From Globodera rostochiensis (lineage: Eukaryota > Nematoda > Chromadorea > Rhabditida > Heteroderidae), in the NCBI GenBank assembly GCA_018350325.1, contig JAEVLN010000018.1, forward strand, positions 1,368,185 through 1,432,184: DNA of 64,000 bases. The letters run 5' to 3'. This document shows positions 10,371-19,575 of this stretch, one piece after another; position 1 is the first letter of the stretch; the number at the start of each line of letters is the position of its first letter. The notes under the pieces are model-generated. The model was given only the letters and a program-made list of their open reading frames with translations. It searched no databases and was not told the origin of the DNA. The position numbers and the translations under genes are program-made.

Positions 10371-10800
10371 AAACTCTTGAACACCAAGTTCAAGGCGTCC
10401 AACTAGCATCAAACTCACGAACGCCGAGTTCAAGCAGTACAACAGACAGCAAACTCTTGAGCGCCGAGCGAGGAGTCCAACCAGCAGCAAACTCTTGAAC
10501 GCCGAGTTCGAGGAGTCCAACCAGCAGCAAACTCTTGAACACCAAGTTCAAGGCGTCCAACTAGCATCAAACTCACGAACGCCGAGTTCAAGCAGTACAA
10601 CAGACAGCAAACTCTTGAGCGCCGAGCGAGGAGTCCAACCAGCAGCAAACTCTTGAACGCCGAGTTCGAGGAGTCCAACCAGCAGCAAACTCTTGAACAC
10701 CAAGTTCAAGGAGTCCAACCAGCGCAAACTCTTGAACACCAAGTTCAAGGAGTCAAACCAGCTGCAAACTCTTGAACACCAAGTTCAAGCAGTTCACTAA
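10370..10800 (+). repeat. tandem repeat block 3 (caaactcttgaac units)
   Basis: About 45-bp units (caaactcttgaacaccaagttcaaggagtccaaccagc type) are arranged in two near-identical ~168-bp higher-order copies (about 10372-10540 and 10540-10700) plus shorter ones. It ends just before the Gag-like ORF. Confidence 0.75.
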
Positions 10801-10853
10801 GCATCACAAAGCCTTGATCAACGAGTTCAACAAGTACAAGCAGCACAACGACC

Positions 10854-11294
10854 ATGTCGGCACCCATTCAGCAAAAATTGGGAGCCGCACTGAAGATCCT
10901 CTCAAACGTCAGCAGCGCAGTCAAGCTCAACCTGCAGCCGGACAAGAACCTGTCCAACCTTGAGAACGCCTTACTTCTGGAGTCGCAACTGGAAAAGGTC
11001 CAGAAAGAAGGGAGAACGCTAGAAATTTTTCTGGAGGATATCCGCGAGTCTTCATCAGCCTGGACCGACCTTCTCCGGAAATTCACCGCAACAGAAAGAG
11101 ATGCCGGAGAAGCGGACTTCGCAGCATTTGACAAAAAGGAAAAGATTAACGACAAGGTCGAGGCCGCCGACACCAAACTCCGTGACCTCCGAGATTTGGC
11201 TGGGAAACTGACCGTCCAAGCCAAACTCTACCGCAGCCGAGCGAACAGCAGACCGCGAAAGAACTGCTCGAACAACACGGCAAAATACCCATGA
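10854..11294 (+). CDS. Gag-like N-terminal coiled-coil protein
   Basis: An ATG opens 146 codons beginning MSAPIQQKLGAALKILSNVS, almost entirely predicted helix with heptad-like leucines (NALLLESQLEKVQ, KLRDLRDLAGKL) and many charged residues. This style matches the start of Gag in BEL/Pao LTR elements of nematodes, by general resemblance and not alignment. The last ~20 residues (after VQAKLY) become Arg/Ser-rich. The -1 frame at the same place reads LPQPSEQQTAKELLEQHGKI and joins the next ORF smoothly, so the natural product probably shifts frame near 11230 by a mutation or by programmed -1 frameshifting. The stop overlaps the next ATG (atga). Confidence 0.6.
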   Translation: MSAPIQQKLGAALKILSNVSSAVKLNLQPDKNLSNLENALLLESQLEKVQKEGRTLEIFLEDIRESSSAWTDLLRKFTATERDAGEADFAAFDKKEKINDKVEAADTKLRDLRDLAGKLTVQAKLYRSRANSRPRKNCSNNTAKYP

Positions 11295-12436
11295 AAGATT
11301 GGGCGGCCAAGGAACAACAGATCACGGCAGAACTGCTCGAACAAGAGGAGAAACGACACAAGAAATCCAGAGACAAGCAGCAAAAACGATCGAAGCAACA
11401 AGCCTCTGAACAGCTGATGCTTCAGCGACTCTTCGGAGACTCCCCGGAACAAGCCCCAGAACAAACGACCACCACTGAAGCGGAAGACAAAGAAAGCCGC
11501 TTCCAACACAACGAAAAGCGGATCAAGTGGTACAATCATCGGCAAGCAGCCGTCGATGAACTCCGGAGAAAGATGAAGCTTAAAAAGAAACAGCAGGCGC
11601 CAGCAGCAATCGAAGAGGACATCAACGAACCTCGCAAAGAGGACGAGCAACACCTTCAAAAGCTCATCAAAGATGGAAGCAAGGAAGCCCAACGAGCCTT
11701 GGAGGCATCAAAGCAGCTAACACTTCGGCAACAATCGCAACAACGGATGCACCACAAACCCCAACGCCGCGCATCAGACCTTCCAAAGAACGGCGAAAAG
11801 CTGATCGACTTTGGTAAACGTCTGTACGGAGACCATCTCGAATCTGCCTGGAAGCGACAACGAGCATTCAAAGAAATGCAAGAAATCCTGGAATCCAACG
11901 AATTCAAGCTCTACCAAGTCAACGGACAACAAGCGACCATTAAATGTTTCCTAGCTAATCAACATGGGCTCGGAGGCATATTTGTCATCAACCGCTTTGA
12001 ATCGTTCAATCATCCAGACGAATTCGAATTTCGAACGGCACTTTCCGCATCGAAAGAAGCAACAGAGAGGCCGGAAGCACCGGAAATTATGATCGTCTCC
12101 CCGCCAAAACAAAGCGCGCCTCGACCGACAACGAGTTTAGCAGGCCGCGCGCCACCACGACCAGCGTCACCTGACATTGTGGTCATCTCGCCCCCACCGG
12201 AACAAAACCTGCCGCGACCGACAACGCGTTTTGCGGGGCATACGCCACCACCGTTTCAAGAATGGCTCGAGAAAAGGTGTCAAGAACAAAGACAGCATGT
12301 CCAAGACAAACCACTACGCATTGAAGCGTACCACCTTGCCGCCCACAAAGAAGAAACATTCGCCCCATTCGACATATTCCGGGAATGCGGCCCTGACCAC
12401 ACGTCTTGTGCCAAATCAGCAATCTACAGTGCATAG
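11291..12436 (+). CDS. novel element protein, central part
   Basis: This is 381 codons in the -1 frame relative to the Gag-like ORF. It starts at ATG in an atga overlap but is probably reached by frame change upstream (open from about 11230). The first 130 residues are a charged Gln/Glu/Lys coiled coil (ITAELLEQEEKRHKKSRDKQ). The middle has a folded-looking stretch (KLIDFGKRLYGDHLESAWKR ... IFVINRFESFNHPDEFEFRT). Two parallel Pro-rich repeats follow (EIMIVSPP / DIVVISPPP, each with RPTT), then PPFQEWLEKR. There are no zinc knuckles and no catalytic motifs of protease or polymerase. I do not recognise the family. Confidence 0.55.
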   Translation: MKDWAAKEQQITAELLEQEEKRHKKSRDKQQKRSKQQASEQLMLQRLFGDSPEQAPEQTTTTEAEDKESRFQHNEKRIKWYNHRQAAVDELRRKMKLKKKQQAPAAIEEDINEPRKEDEQHLQKLIKDGSKEAQRALEASKQLTLRQQSQQRMHHKPQRRASDLPKNGEKLIDFGKRLYGDHLESAWKRQRAFKEMQEILESNEFKLYQVNGQQATIKCFLANQHGLGGIFVINRFESFNHPDEFEFRTALSASKEATERPEAPEIMIVSPPKQSAPRPTTSLAGRAPPRPASPDIVVISPPPEQNLPRPTTRFAGHTPPPFQEWLEKRCQEQRQHVQDKPLRIEAYHLAAHKEETFAPFDIFRECGPDHTSCAKSAIYSA

Positions 12437-13385
12437 ATACCAGCCTAATCCGTACGAAACATGGCAACTTCACGAGGATTATGCCCTCCTCGACGGACCA
12501 ATGCAACGAGAAGCGGCCGAACATTTTTGGACGCACCAAGTAATCAACCAAAAGCGCCCTTTGTTCAAACCGGCAACACTCTTCACCACCATCGACCACT
12601 GGCGTAAATCTTGTGACCAATTCGCGGAATTGTTCCAGCCTCCATCAATGGCACCCATCAAATTCAAGCCAATCATCAATACCCAAACATCCAGCCCATT
12701 CCAAGTTTGGCTTGACGAGATCAACAACCACGCCAGTGACAAAGCTTCGCAAATAAAGGCCAAGATCCACTTTCCTAAAAGTCGGTATCTTAACAACTCA
12801 GAAACTATCGTCATCGGCGAATCCATTGCCGAAGCCTTTTCGCACAGCATGCGAAATGCCTTCTGGTTCTCGCACGCTGTGAAAAACCCACTCCGAGTAT
12901 TCTTCGGCCCCCGGGTCCGACGACTGGTTTTCGCCTACGACGCCGACGTCGAAAACATCGTCCAATACTTGGCGCCAATCATCCATCCGTTATCCAAAAC
13001 GGACATTGGAATGACCATCATACTGGGCAAAGAGGACAACTTGGATTGGCTGCAAAACAAGCGGAACATTCTCAGCTTGGCTCAAAGCTTCAAAATCGGC
13101 TTCTTCGTGTTCAACGGAAAGCCCGGCGAACTCTTGGCCATCTCAGAACGAATACAAGGCCAACAAGTGGAGGACATGGACCTGGATCCTACACCTTCAA
13201 CTTCTGCTCTATCGAACTCATCCCGACCGAACCCAACGCCCAAAAAACGTTCGTCTGGACAAATGACTCACCGCGGAGGACCGACAGACGAGCCCGATCA
13301 AAAGAAAGGACGGAGGGGCCACCCACTTCGGACGCGCCTGCCGTCGGGAATGTCGGAACTCCCGTCCGATGATCAAATAATTTGA
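12177..13385 (+). CDS. novel element protein, C-terminal part
   Basis: The frame is open from 12177, but its convincing part starts about 12435 (YQPNPYETWQLHEDYALLDG), right where the previous frame ends, so a second frame change or damage joins the two. It contains SPFQVWLDEINNH, echoing PPFQEWLEKR of the previous frame, and then a mixed alpha/beta segment of about 150 residues (ETIVIGESIAEAFSHSMRNA ... VRRLVFAYDADVENIVQYLA ... IGMTIILGKEDNLDWLQNKR). The end is low-complexity and basic. The last ~11 codons lie in the 3' LTR. The alpha/beta part looks like a cellular protein domain captured by the element, but I cannot name it. Confidence 0.55.
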   Translation: MWSSRPHRNKTCRDRQRVLRGIRHHRFKNGSRKGVKNKDSMSKTNHYALKRTTLPPTKKKHSPHSTYSGNAALTTRLVPNQQSTVHRYQPNPYETWQLHEDYALLDGPMQREAAEHFWTHQVINQKRPLFKPATLFTTIDHWRKSCDQFAELFQPPSMAPIKFKPIINTQTSSPFQVWLDEINNHASDKASQIKAKIHFPKSRYLNNSETIVIGESIAEAFSHSMRNAFWFSHAVKNPLRVFFGPRVRRLVFAYDADVENIVQYLAPIIHPLSKTDIGMTIILGKEDNLDWLQNKRNILSLAQSFKIGFFVFNGKPGELLAISERIQGQQVEDMDLDPTPSTSALSNSSRPNPTPKKRSSGQMTHRGGPTDEPDQKKGRRGHPLRTRLPSGMSELPSDDQII

Positions 13386-13810
13386 TCATTTGGGGAATTG
13401 ATCGGGGAAGGAAAAGTGATTGGGAGGGTTCCACCAATGCACACCCCCCCCCCTCACAGCGGTTTGTACGCACCCCCTCCCCCTCATTTGTCACCCAAAT
13501 TGCGGTTGTCATTAACAACCACACCCACTGGTCCCCCCAAAGTACGCCCAATTCGCCCAATTCCCCCGATCAATCACATTTCAATGTTGCGCACGAGCAA
13601 CATTTGGCCCCAAAACCTGTCCCCCCGTCATCACCCGACCGTTAGGGCCACTTCTGAGGGCTATTTAAGCGATAGCTCTCCCCCAATTATTGTTCTTTTG
13701 GCGACACATTTCCCTGTGAATAAACTCCTGTTCATTCCAGTGTCCAACATCCCAATCGAACCCCTGCCCCGAATTCACACCAAAACTCCTTCTGTGGCCC
13801 TGTCCCCACA
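13351..13810 (+). repeat. 3' LTR
   Basis: Direct repeat of 7414-7873. A purine-rich tract (gaaaggacggagggg, about 13303-13318) lies about 35 bp upstream as a candidate polypurine tract, though it is not directly adjacent. It is followed by the right target duplication atag (13811-13814). Confidence 0.9.
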
Positions 13811-15112
13811 ATAGTTTAAATAATATTAATTTTAATGGGGCGCTTTAAATCAGCCATTAATTTTAAAAAGGCCGGAGTTTGTGTTTGAGCGATAACTCAA
13901 TGACTTTATTTTAATTATTTTAATGAAAAAGTATGTACTTTTATTACTTTTTTTATTGACTAAATACAATAATATTAATTTTGAGACTAAAATTTTTTTA
14001 TTAATTATTTGAATGTTAAAAACTCTGTGGTTTTGCACAATCACGTTATATGTTTGATGCAAATGAGAATCATCGCCGGATCGTTCATTAATCTATTAAA
14101 AATTCAGAACTTGAGGGATATTTAAAATAAATTTTAAATTTTATAAATTTCACATTTTTATCGTTTGTTTATTTACTAATATTAATCTCTGTGAGATTAG
14201 TATGTGCCTTGAGCAGTCGGTCCGTTTGTCTGTGTAATCCTTTCTTTAATGTGTTTATAAATAAATTCCATTTTTATATTTTGCATAATAATTAAAAAGA
14301 CCACAATTGATTTAAATAATTATTTAATATTAGGTTCAAAACTTTCTGTTAATTTTATATCATAATAGTTAAATCACAGGCATTGAAATAAAACAATTTG
14401 CTTTAAGGTTCAAATTTGACATTTTGATATAAGACTTTTACATTAAATAGATTGAATTATCTGTTAAATCAATGATTGCTTTCTAAGAATAGCACCTTTG
14501 AAGAATTTTTAAAATTTATCTAATCATAAAATGGATTTTAAAATTACTTGAATGCTTTGCAGTAAATAAGTTTATGGGATTTTTGTTTTTTTACACTTTA
14601 TATACATACTGTTTATAACAAGTTTGCAATTGAAGATTTTTTGTTTTGAATTTATTTTTTAACTGAACATTTTAAGATTTTTACTTCATCGATAACTAGC
14701 CTTTCAGTGTTATATGCTACTTTAATAATATTATAGTTAAATAATAATCTTATCTTTTTTTGGACGACCTTTATGGTATCTGCGTTAACGGAAATTTGCT
14801 ATACCGATTCATATTATTACTAATAACGCAAACATTTATTTTTGCTTAATATTTTGCTTTTATTTTTGTTAAATAAAAGAAAATTTATTAAATGTTTTAT
14901 TCTCTGGTATATAGCACAATAAAATGCAATCTCTTGGCTAGAGACCTGAACTCTTTAACAATTTTAACATAAGTTTTATAATCCAATAAAGAATTTTAAA
15001 TATTAAGGGGAGGGGGGGGGGGGGGGGATTTGTGCACATATTAACGGATAAATTAGATTTTAGTGTAATTATTTTTTGAAATTATCCATGTTTGTACTTC
15101 GTAAGCGAAAAA
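13811..15112. mobile_element. TIR element, copy B, right part
   Basis: Continues the duplicated block after the LTR insertion and matches 2250-3546 except for the length of the G tract near 15010. It stops at gtaagcgaaaaa, before the right inverted repeat of copy A, so copy B lacks that arm and could not move by itself. Confidence 0.8.
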
Positions 15113-15538
15113 AATTCGCCAGTTTTGTAGTCGCTCAGCATTTTTATTGTTATTAAATAACTGTTATTTAATTCTACAAAAAGTATCAACCCTTGGTGGG
15201 CTGAAATTTGCAATTAGATATCGTATTCACGGGTTAAAACTTTGATGCTTTTTAATACTATTTACACTGCAATTATTTTTAAATAATTATATTATTTTTA
15301 AGCAATTTTTGAAATATAAAAACATTCTTACCATGATAGCTGATTTTTGATTGTATCCTTTTTGATTAGAATTTTCTGTCTCCTTACTCTTTCTATTCAT
15401 TATTCAACTATTCTTTTTACAATAACAAAGATATATCAGATGCCAATAAAAATTACATGAATCCAGAAAAACGATAACCGTCAGGAATACAACGAAATTC
15501 CGTTCCCATTTGGTTTATATAGAAAAAATAATTATTAC

Positions 15539-15642
15539 CAAGATATTGTTAAAAAGGGTCTACTACATAAATTTAATTGCTCATATTCGCGACATGTTGT
15601 CAAGCACACATCAATGTCCATTTCGGGATGGACGCCAATGCT
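15539..15642 (-). CDS. internal exon candidate, Cys-containing
   Basis: Good borders on the minus strand (atttcgactctcag| and tcttg|gtaata) enclose 104 nt reading SIGVHPEMDIDVCLTTCREY followed by EQLNLCSRPFLTIS. Codons look coding-like and three cysteines are spaced as in small disulphide domains. The plus strand is also open here for about 60 codons (to a stop at 15645, e.g. NEIPFPFGLYRKNNYYQDIV) but without good splice borders, so the minus reading is preferred. No family recognised. Confidence 0.45.
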
Positions 15643-16156
15643 CTGAGAGTCGAAATTAATTTTTTTTTTTAATTTTAAATTAACTGTTTTATCTGTGACA
15701 AATCGGCGTTAAGTTGTTAATGTTGTTTCTCTTAGCAAACGGTTTTCAAATTAAATAAATATTTAGTTTCTCTTTTTAGTCTTGATAATCTTTGTGGTTT
15801 ATATGTGGATTATATTTTATTAAAAAGTAATTTATAATTTAAATTGTTTAATTTTTGATAAATTTTGAATTTAAACATATATTAATCAAATTTATGAATT
15901 GAAGACCGTCAAATCAAAAAGGTGATTTTATTTAAGTAAAAAGCAATCATTTTTTATTATCTAAATATTCTACTGTGTGTCATATTTGTAAGTTAGAAAT
16001 GTTATTAAAACATAACAGGTGTAGATTAGAGATTTTTAATCAATCACGATTTTGATTTTTATTTTAAATAATGTTAAGTTGACTTTGAAAAGAGCTTCAC
16101 AATTTTGTTAATAATATTAAAATTTGTATTTGGTTAGCTTTAGTTCCTTTAACCAG

Positions 16157-16214
16157 CTTTGTCTGGAAGACTCAACATGATCACTTGATTGTCACCTTGG
16201 CCGATGAGAGAGAT
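16157..16214 (+). CDS. penultimate exon of a protein gene
   Basis: Bounded by tcctttaaccag| and gat|gtgagt, this 58-nt island reads FVWKTQHDHLIVTLADERD, beginning with one carried-over base and ending in phase 0. The next exon (17120) also begins in phase 0, and the join gives ...TLADERD-KIAKRFGVVA-stop, a natural-looking C-terminus. The intron between is about 0.9 kb and very AT-rich, and long introns seem usual here. Upstream exons could not be placed. The protein is not recognised. Confidence 0.6.
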
Positions 16215-17119
16215 GTGAGTAATTAATAATTTATATTTTATTAATGTTTATTAGAGATTTTAATCCCACCACGATTTTTATTTTTTAAACAATAATATTA
16301 TTCATATATTGACTCGGATCTATTAAATTTACTAATGCACTTAATGTTTTATTACTTTATTTTTATAAGAAATAACTTTTTAATTGTTGTTGACTTACTC
16401 CAGGCTTTACTCAGTTAACTTAAATTGTAACATAGTTAGTATTTATCAATGTTTCTATTAAATCGATTAAACTATCCTTTTTATTCGTTTAAATTGAACT
16501 CAATGTTAGAATTTTATTTTATGATCAATCTAGATGAAATTAAATATTTCAAGCAATTATTCATTTTTAATATTTGTATTAATATCGATGGTCTTCGAAA
16601 ACTAGATTAAATATATTACTTTAATATTTATAAATAATGAAAATTAATCATTGTGGATTTTTTAACTCTTTGTTAACCGCCTCTGCAAGGGGGGAATTCG
16701 GCTGATTTTATTATAGCTTATTCGAAAAACCCTTAATTTACAATTCTTTTAAAATTATTATTTAGTTGCATTAAATTAAAACTTATTTATGATTAGGCTG
16801 TATCCCATTTTGTACGTTTTTATTATTGATTTAAACTTTAAATAATTTAATATAATCACTACTTGTCATTAAACCGTAGCTTAATAATTATTTTTCTTTA
16901 ACTTAATCATTTGATAGTGCTATTTTATCTAAATTTAACTTATTTTAAAAAAGTTACATCACATCGTTGTCAAATGTTAGATTTTAGTAACTTGCAAATA
17001 ATATTATATTTTTAAATTTAGTGTTTTTTTATCAATTATTGTTTAGATTTAATCGCATAACTCGTGTAGTAGATCTTTATTTTGATTTTTGTACTTTTAT
17101 TTTCCTTACTATTTTTCAG

Positions 17120-17152
17120 AAAATTGCCAAACGCTTTGGAGTTGTTGCTTAA
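17120..17152 (+). CDS. last exon of the same gene
   Basis: After a strong acceptor (ttactatttttcag|) 11 codons read KIAKRFGVVA and stop (taa). Phase agrees with the donor at 16214. About 300 bp downstream is AT-rich, with a short palindromic cttatcaa/ttgata motif near 17245 that recurs at 22545. Confidence 0.6.
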   Translation, partial: KIAKRFGVVA

Positions 17153-17299
17153 CTAATTTGAAGGGCTCACTAATGGCTTTGATGAAAAGATTTCTCTGCA
17201 TTAAATTTTGACAATATATTTTTATCAGTTGTTTTTATTAACGTTTATCAATTTGTTGATAGGGGTTCACATGAATTCATTTAAAATTTAAGAAAGACT

Positions 17300-18060
17300 T
17301 GTGTAAGCGATCAATTGTAAAATATCAAAGCTTTTGTTTATTTTATTAAATAACAAATTTTAATCAAAAAAGTTAATATTATAGGTTTTTTTTTCTTATA
17401 TAAAAATAAATTCAATTTTAAATTAAGTATATTTTCGTAAATGATAAATTTTTAAGTAATTTTTTATAAATACTTTAAATTATTTATGTAATATTTTGCT
17501 TTTAATTTAAATATAATATTTTGCATTTACTAATAAGTTTTTTTGATGTCGATCTTGCCAGATTTTGATTTATTATTTGTATTTTTAATTCTTTCCTTTG
17601 ATTCTATATTTAGTTGTATCAACAAACGAAAATTCACATTAAATTATGGTAAATAATTTGCTGTGTGTGCAGCATTCCCCCCTCCGCCCCCGACCTAAAA
17701 AATCGATTTAATTGCGCGTCATTTTTGATGTGCTGAGATAGCAATTCTTTTTGAATCGGTTCTTTTTATTTGAGTACATACTTTTATTATAAATTGATAT
17801 TAGATTCCTAGTTTAATGTTATAAGTTTTATTGTTAAGTCAAACAAAGATTATTTTTATTTTATTAATGAGCAATTATTAAATAAACAAAATGGTAACTA
17901 TTAAATTACACGATAAACTGTTTGGCCAGACCATCCGGAAAAAAGAATTCTACTGCCCAGCATAGAAATTCTGGCTAAAATAATTAAGCTGAATTGTAGA
18001 GTAGTGCACGGTCTGTTTAAACAGGGGGTCCCGCTTTTCAGTTAGGCCTGTTTTGCCACC
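17300..18060. other. AT-rich DNA with eroded repeat sequence
   Basis: No gene is supported. 17920-18060 is somewhat G+C-richer (gttaggcctgttttgccacc) and looks like transposon debris leading into the repeat at 18060. A C-rich patch at 17672-17690 is uninformative. Confidence 0.4.
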
Positions 18061-18572
18061 CCCGGTTTTGGTTTTGAAAAATAAAGCTGCGGGCAGAGAA
18101 AGAGAGAAACGAAATCAAGGTGAGGGCAGAGAAAGAGAGAAAAGATTAATATTAACTATTGAAATATGCATAAATTGTTTACAAAAGATACCAAATTTCA
18201 AGAACAAATCCCCAAAATTATGATTAGCAGAAACCAATGCCGTGATAAAATACAAAAATTCGATCAGAATTGGTGAATAGGCGAATGTTAAATATTGAAC
18301 AGCCAGCCTTTATATAATTTATTTTTGCTAATAATAAAGCACTTTTTTCATTCTTATCTGTTGACTTGATTTTTTTAATAGTTTCACAGATTTTCGAATT
18401 TTCATTTTAATTAATTTTTTATTAGTTCGCTTTTCCATTTTTTTGGTAGTTTGTTTTAGCGTTTGTCTTTTTTTTTTTTAATTATATAGAATCTAAAAAG
18501 TTATCAAATTATTAATCTAACTATTTTAATCTAAATTAGAATTGTTTATTTTAAAATTTTACAATCTTTTGT
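18060..18572. repeat. partial copy of the RING-bearing repeat (RING deleted)
   Basis: Matches about 1290-1760 (gggcagagaaagag, then ttgaacagccagcctttat and onward). It jumps at tacaatcttttg to caaattagttcaacggatgg, which in the related block lies at 48299. Compared with 47500-48300 it lacks about 0.45 kb including the RING exon. Confidence 0.65.
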
Positions 18573-19300
18573 CAAATTAGTTCAACGGATGGTAGAAAGT
18601 GCATTTCATCTTCATCTCGATTAAAATAAAAATACATTTATAAATTAATATTGTTATCTCAATTAGATAAGTTATCAATGTTATATTCATTAATTTTTAT
18701 TTATTTATTACACGAAGTTCAATATTCGCCTATTTGTTTATGTTAAATCTCAACATAAATAATTAAATGTTCCCTTATGTTTTGATTATAAATTTGATAA
18801 TTATGATCTTGAATATGTCGCTTTAGCTTTTTTTTTTTTTGCTGTTCTTTGTTTAAATGAGTGCGCGACATAACAGTAAACGATTTAATCGTATTTTTAA
18901 TGCTGTGTGCAAAGTAATGCGCCGCAACACAGATGTTGAATGGTTCAAAGTTGACGCTAAAACAAAATCTATGTAAATTTATTTGTTTTATTAAAAATAT
19001 GAATGGAGGCCATGGTATTAAATTTGGTTGATCTACTACGAATTACTGAATGATTGTGTTAAATATTTTGGTAATTTTACCAAGACAATTTTTAAAGTTT
19101 TAAATTCTTTGTGCATTTTACAATTCATAAACTACTCATTAATCAATGTTAAAGTCGCAATTTTTGACAAGAGCTCTTCCAATTTTGTTGTTAGTATTTT
19201 GCTTTTGTTAATGAATCTATTTTTAACATATCGTGAATCACTAATTATTGAATTGATTTGATTGGTGGCCATGTTCTAAGATAAATAATCGTGTTATTTA
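18572..19300. repeat. paralogous block with 48299-49030
   Basis: About 730 bp at high identity, including the short ORF above and a longer AT-rich frame (19028-19261) that is broken in the other copy. Confidence 0.7.
18857..18976 (+). CDS. short ORF, duplicated at 48577
   Basis: ATG to stop, 39 residues, starting MSARHNSKRFNRIFNAVCKV and ending VEWFKVDAKTKSM. It is basic and helix-like, with no signal peptide. The paralogous block at 48577-48696 keeps the frame with only two substitutions, both changing amino acids, and no indel, while the flanks have several indels. That is suggestive but weak evidence of coding. It could be a first exon or a small protein. Confidence 0.4.
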   Translation: MSARHNSKRFNRIFNAVCKVMRRNTDVEWFKVDAKTKSM

Positions 19301-19575
19301 TTGTATATGTAAATATCACAATTTTTTGCGTTAATTAATTTATTTATTTTCGAACATTTTATTTGTTATTTAATTAAATACTGTTTATGAGCACTCATTC
19401 CTCCGTTTGACTAGATTGGTTCTTTTAATATGTTTATAAACAAATTGAAATTTTAATATTTTTTGATTAAAAAAAGCCGTATCATCATTTTACTTTTAGA
19501 CCCTCAAACATGTTTGAAATTTAAATGATGGATATCTTTATTATTTTACAACTAAATTATCAGTTTCACGAACTT

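Larger units (their letters stand above)
7414..13810 (+). mobile_element. complete LTR retroelement without visible pol (6.4 kb)
   Basis: Two 460-bp direct repeats bound by TG...CA enclose about 5.5 kb, with a 4-bp target duplication. The element is about half G+C, in sharp contrast to its surroundings. Interior order: primer-binding-type site, leader with five hairpins (8105-8340), tandem repeats (8380-10060 and 10370-10800), Gag-like ORF (10854-11294), and two long novel frames (to 12436 and 13385). I found no D-T/S-G protease, YxDD reverse transcriptase, RNase H or integrase motif, so replication would need enzymes from another element. The coiled-coil Gag start resembles those of nematode BEL/Pao elements. 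That family call is tentative. Confidence 0.85.

Noticed and set aside
8380..10800. CRISPR array
   Set aside because: Repeats are contiguous, coding-length and without unique spacers, in a eukaryotic retroelement.
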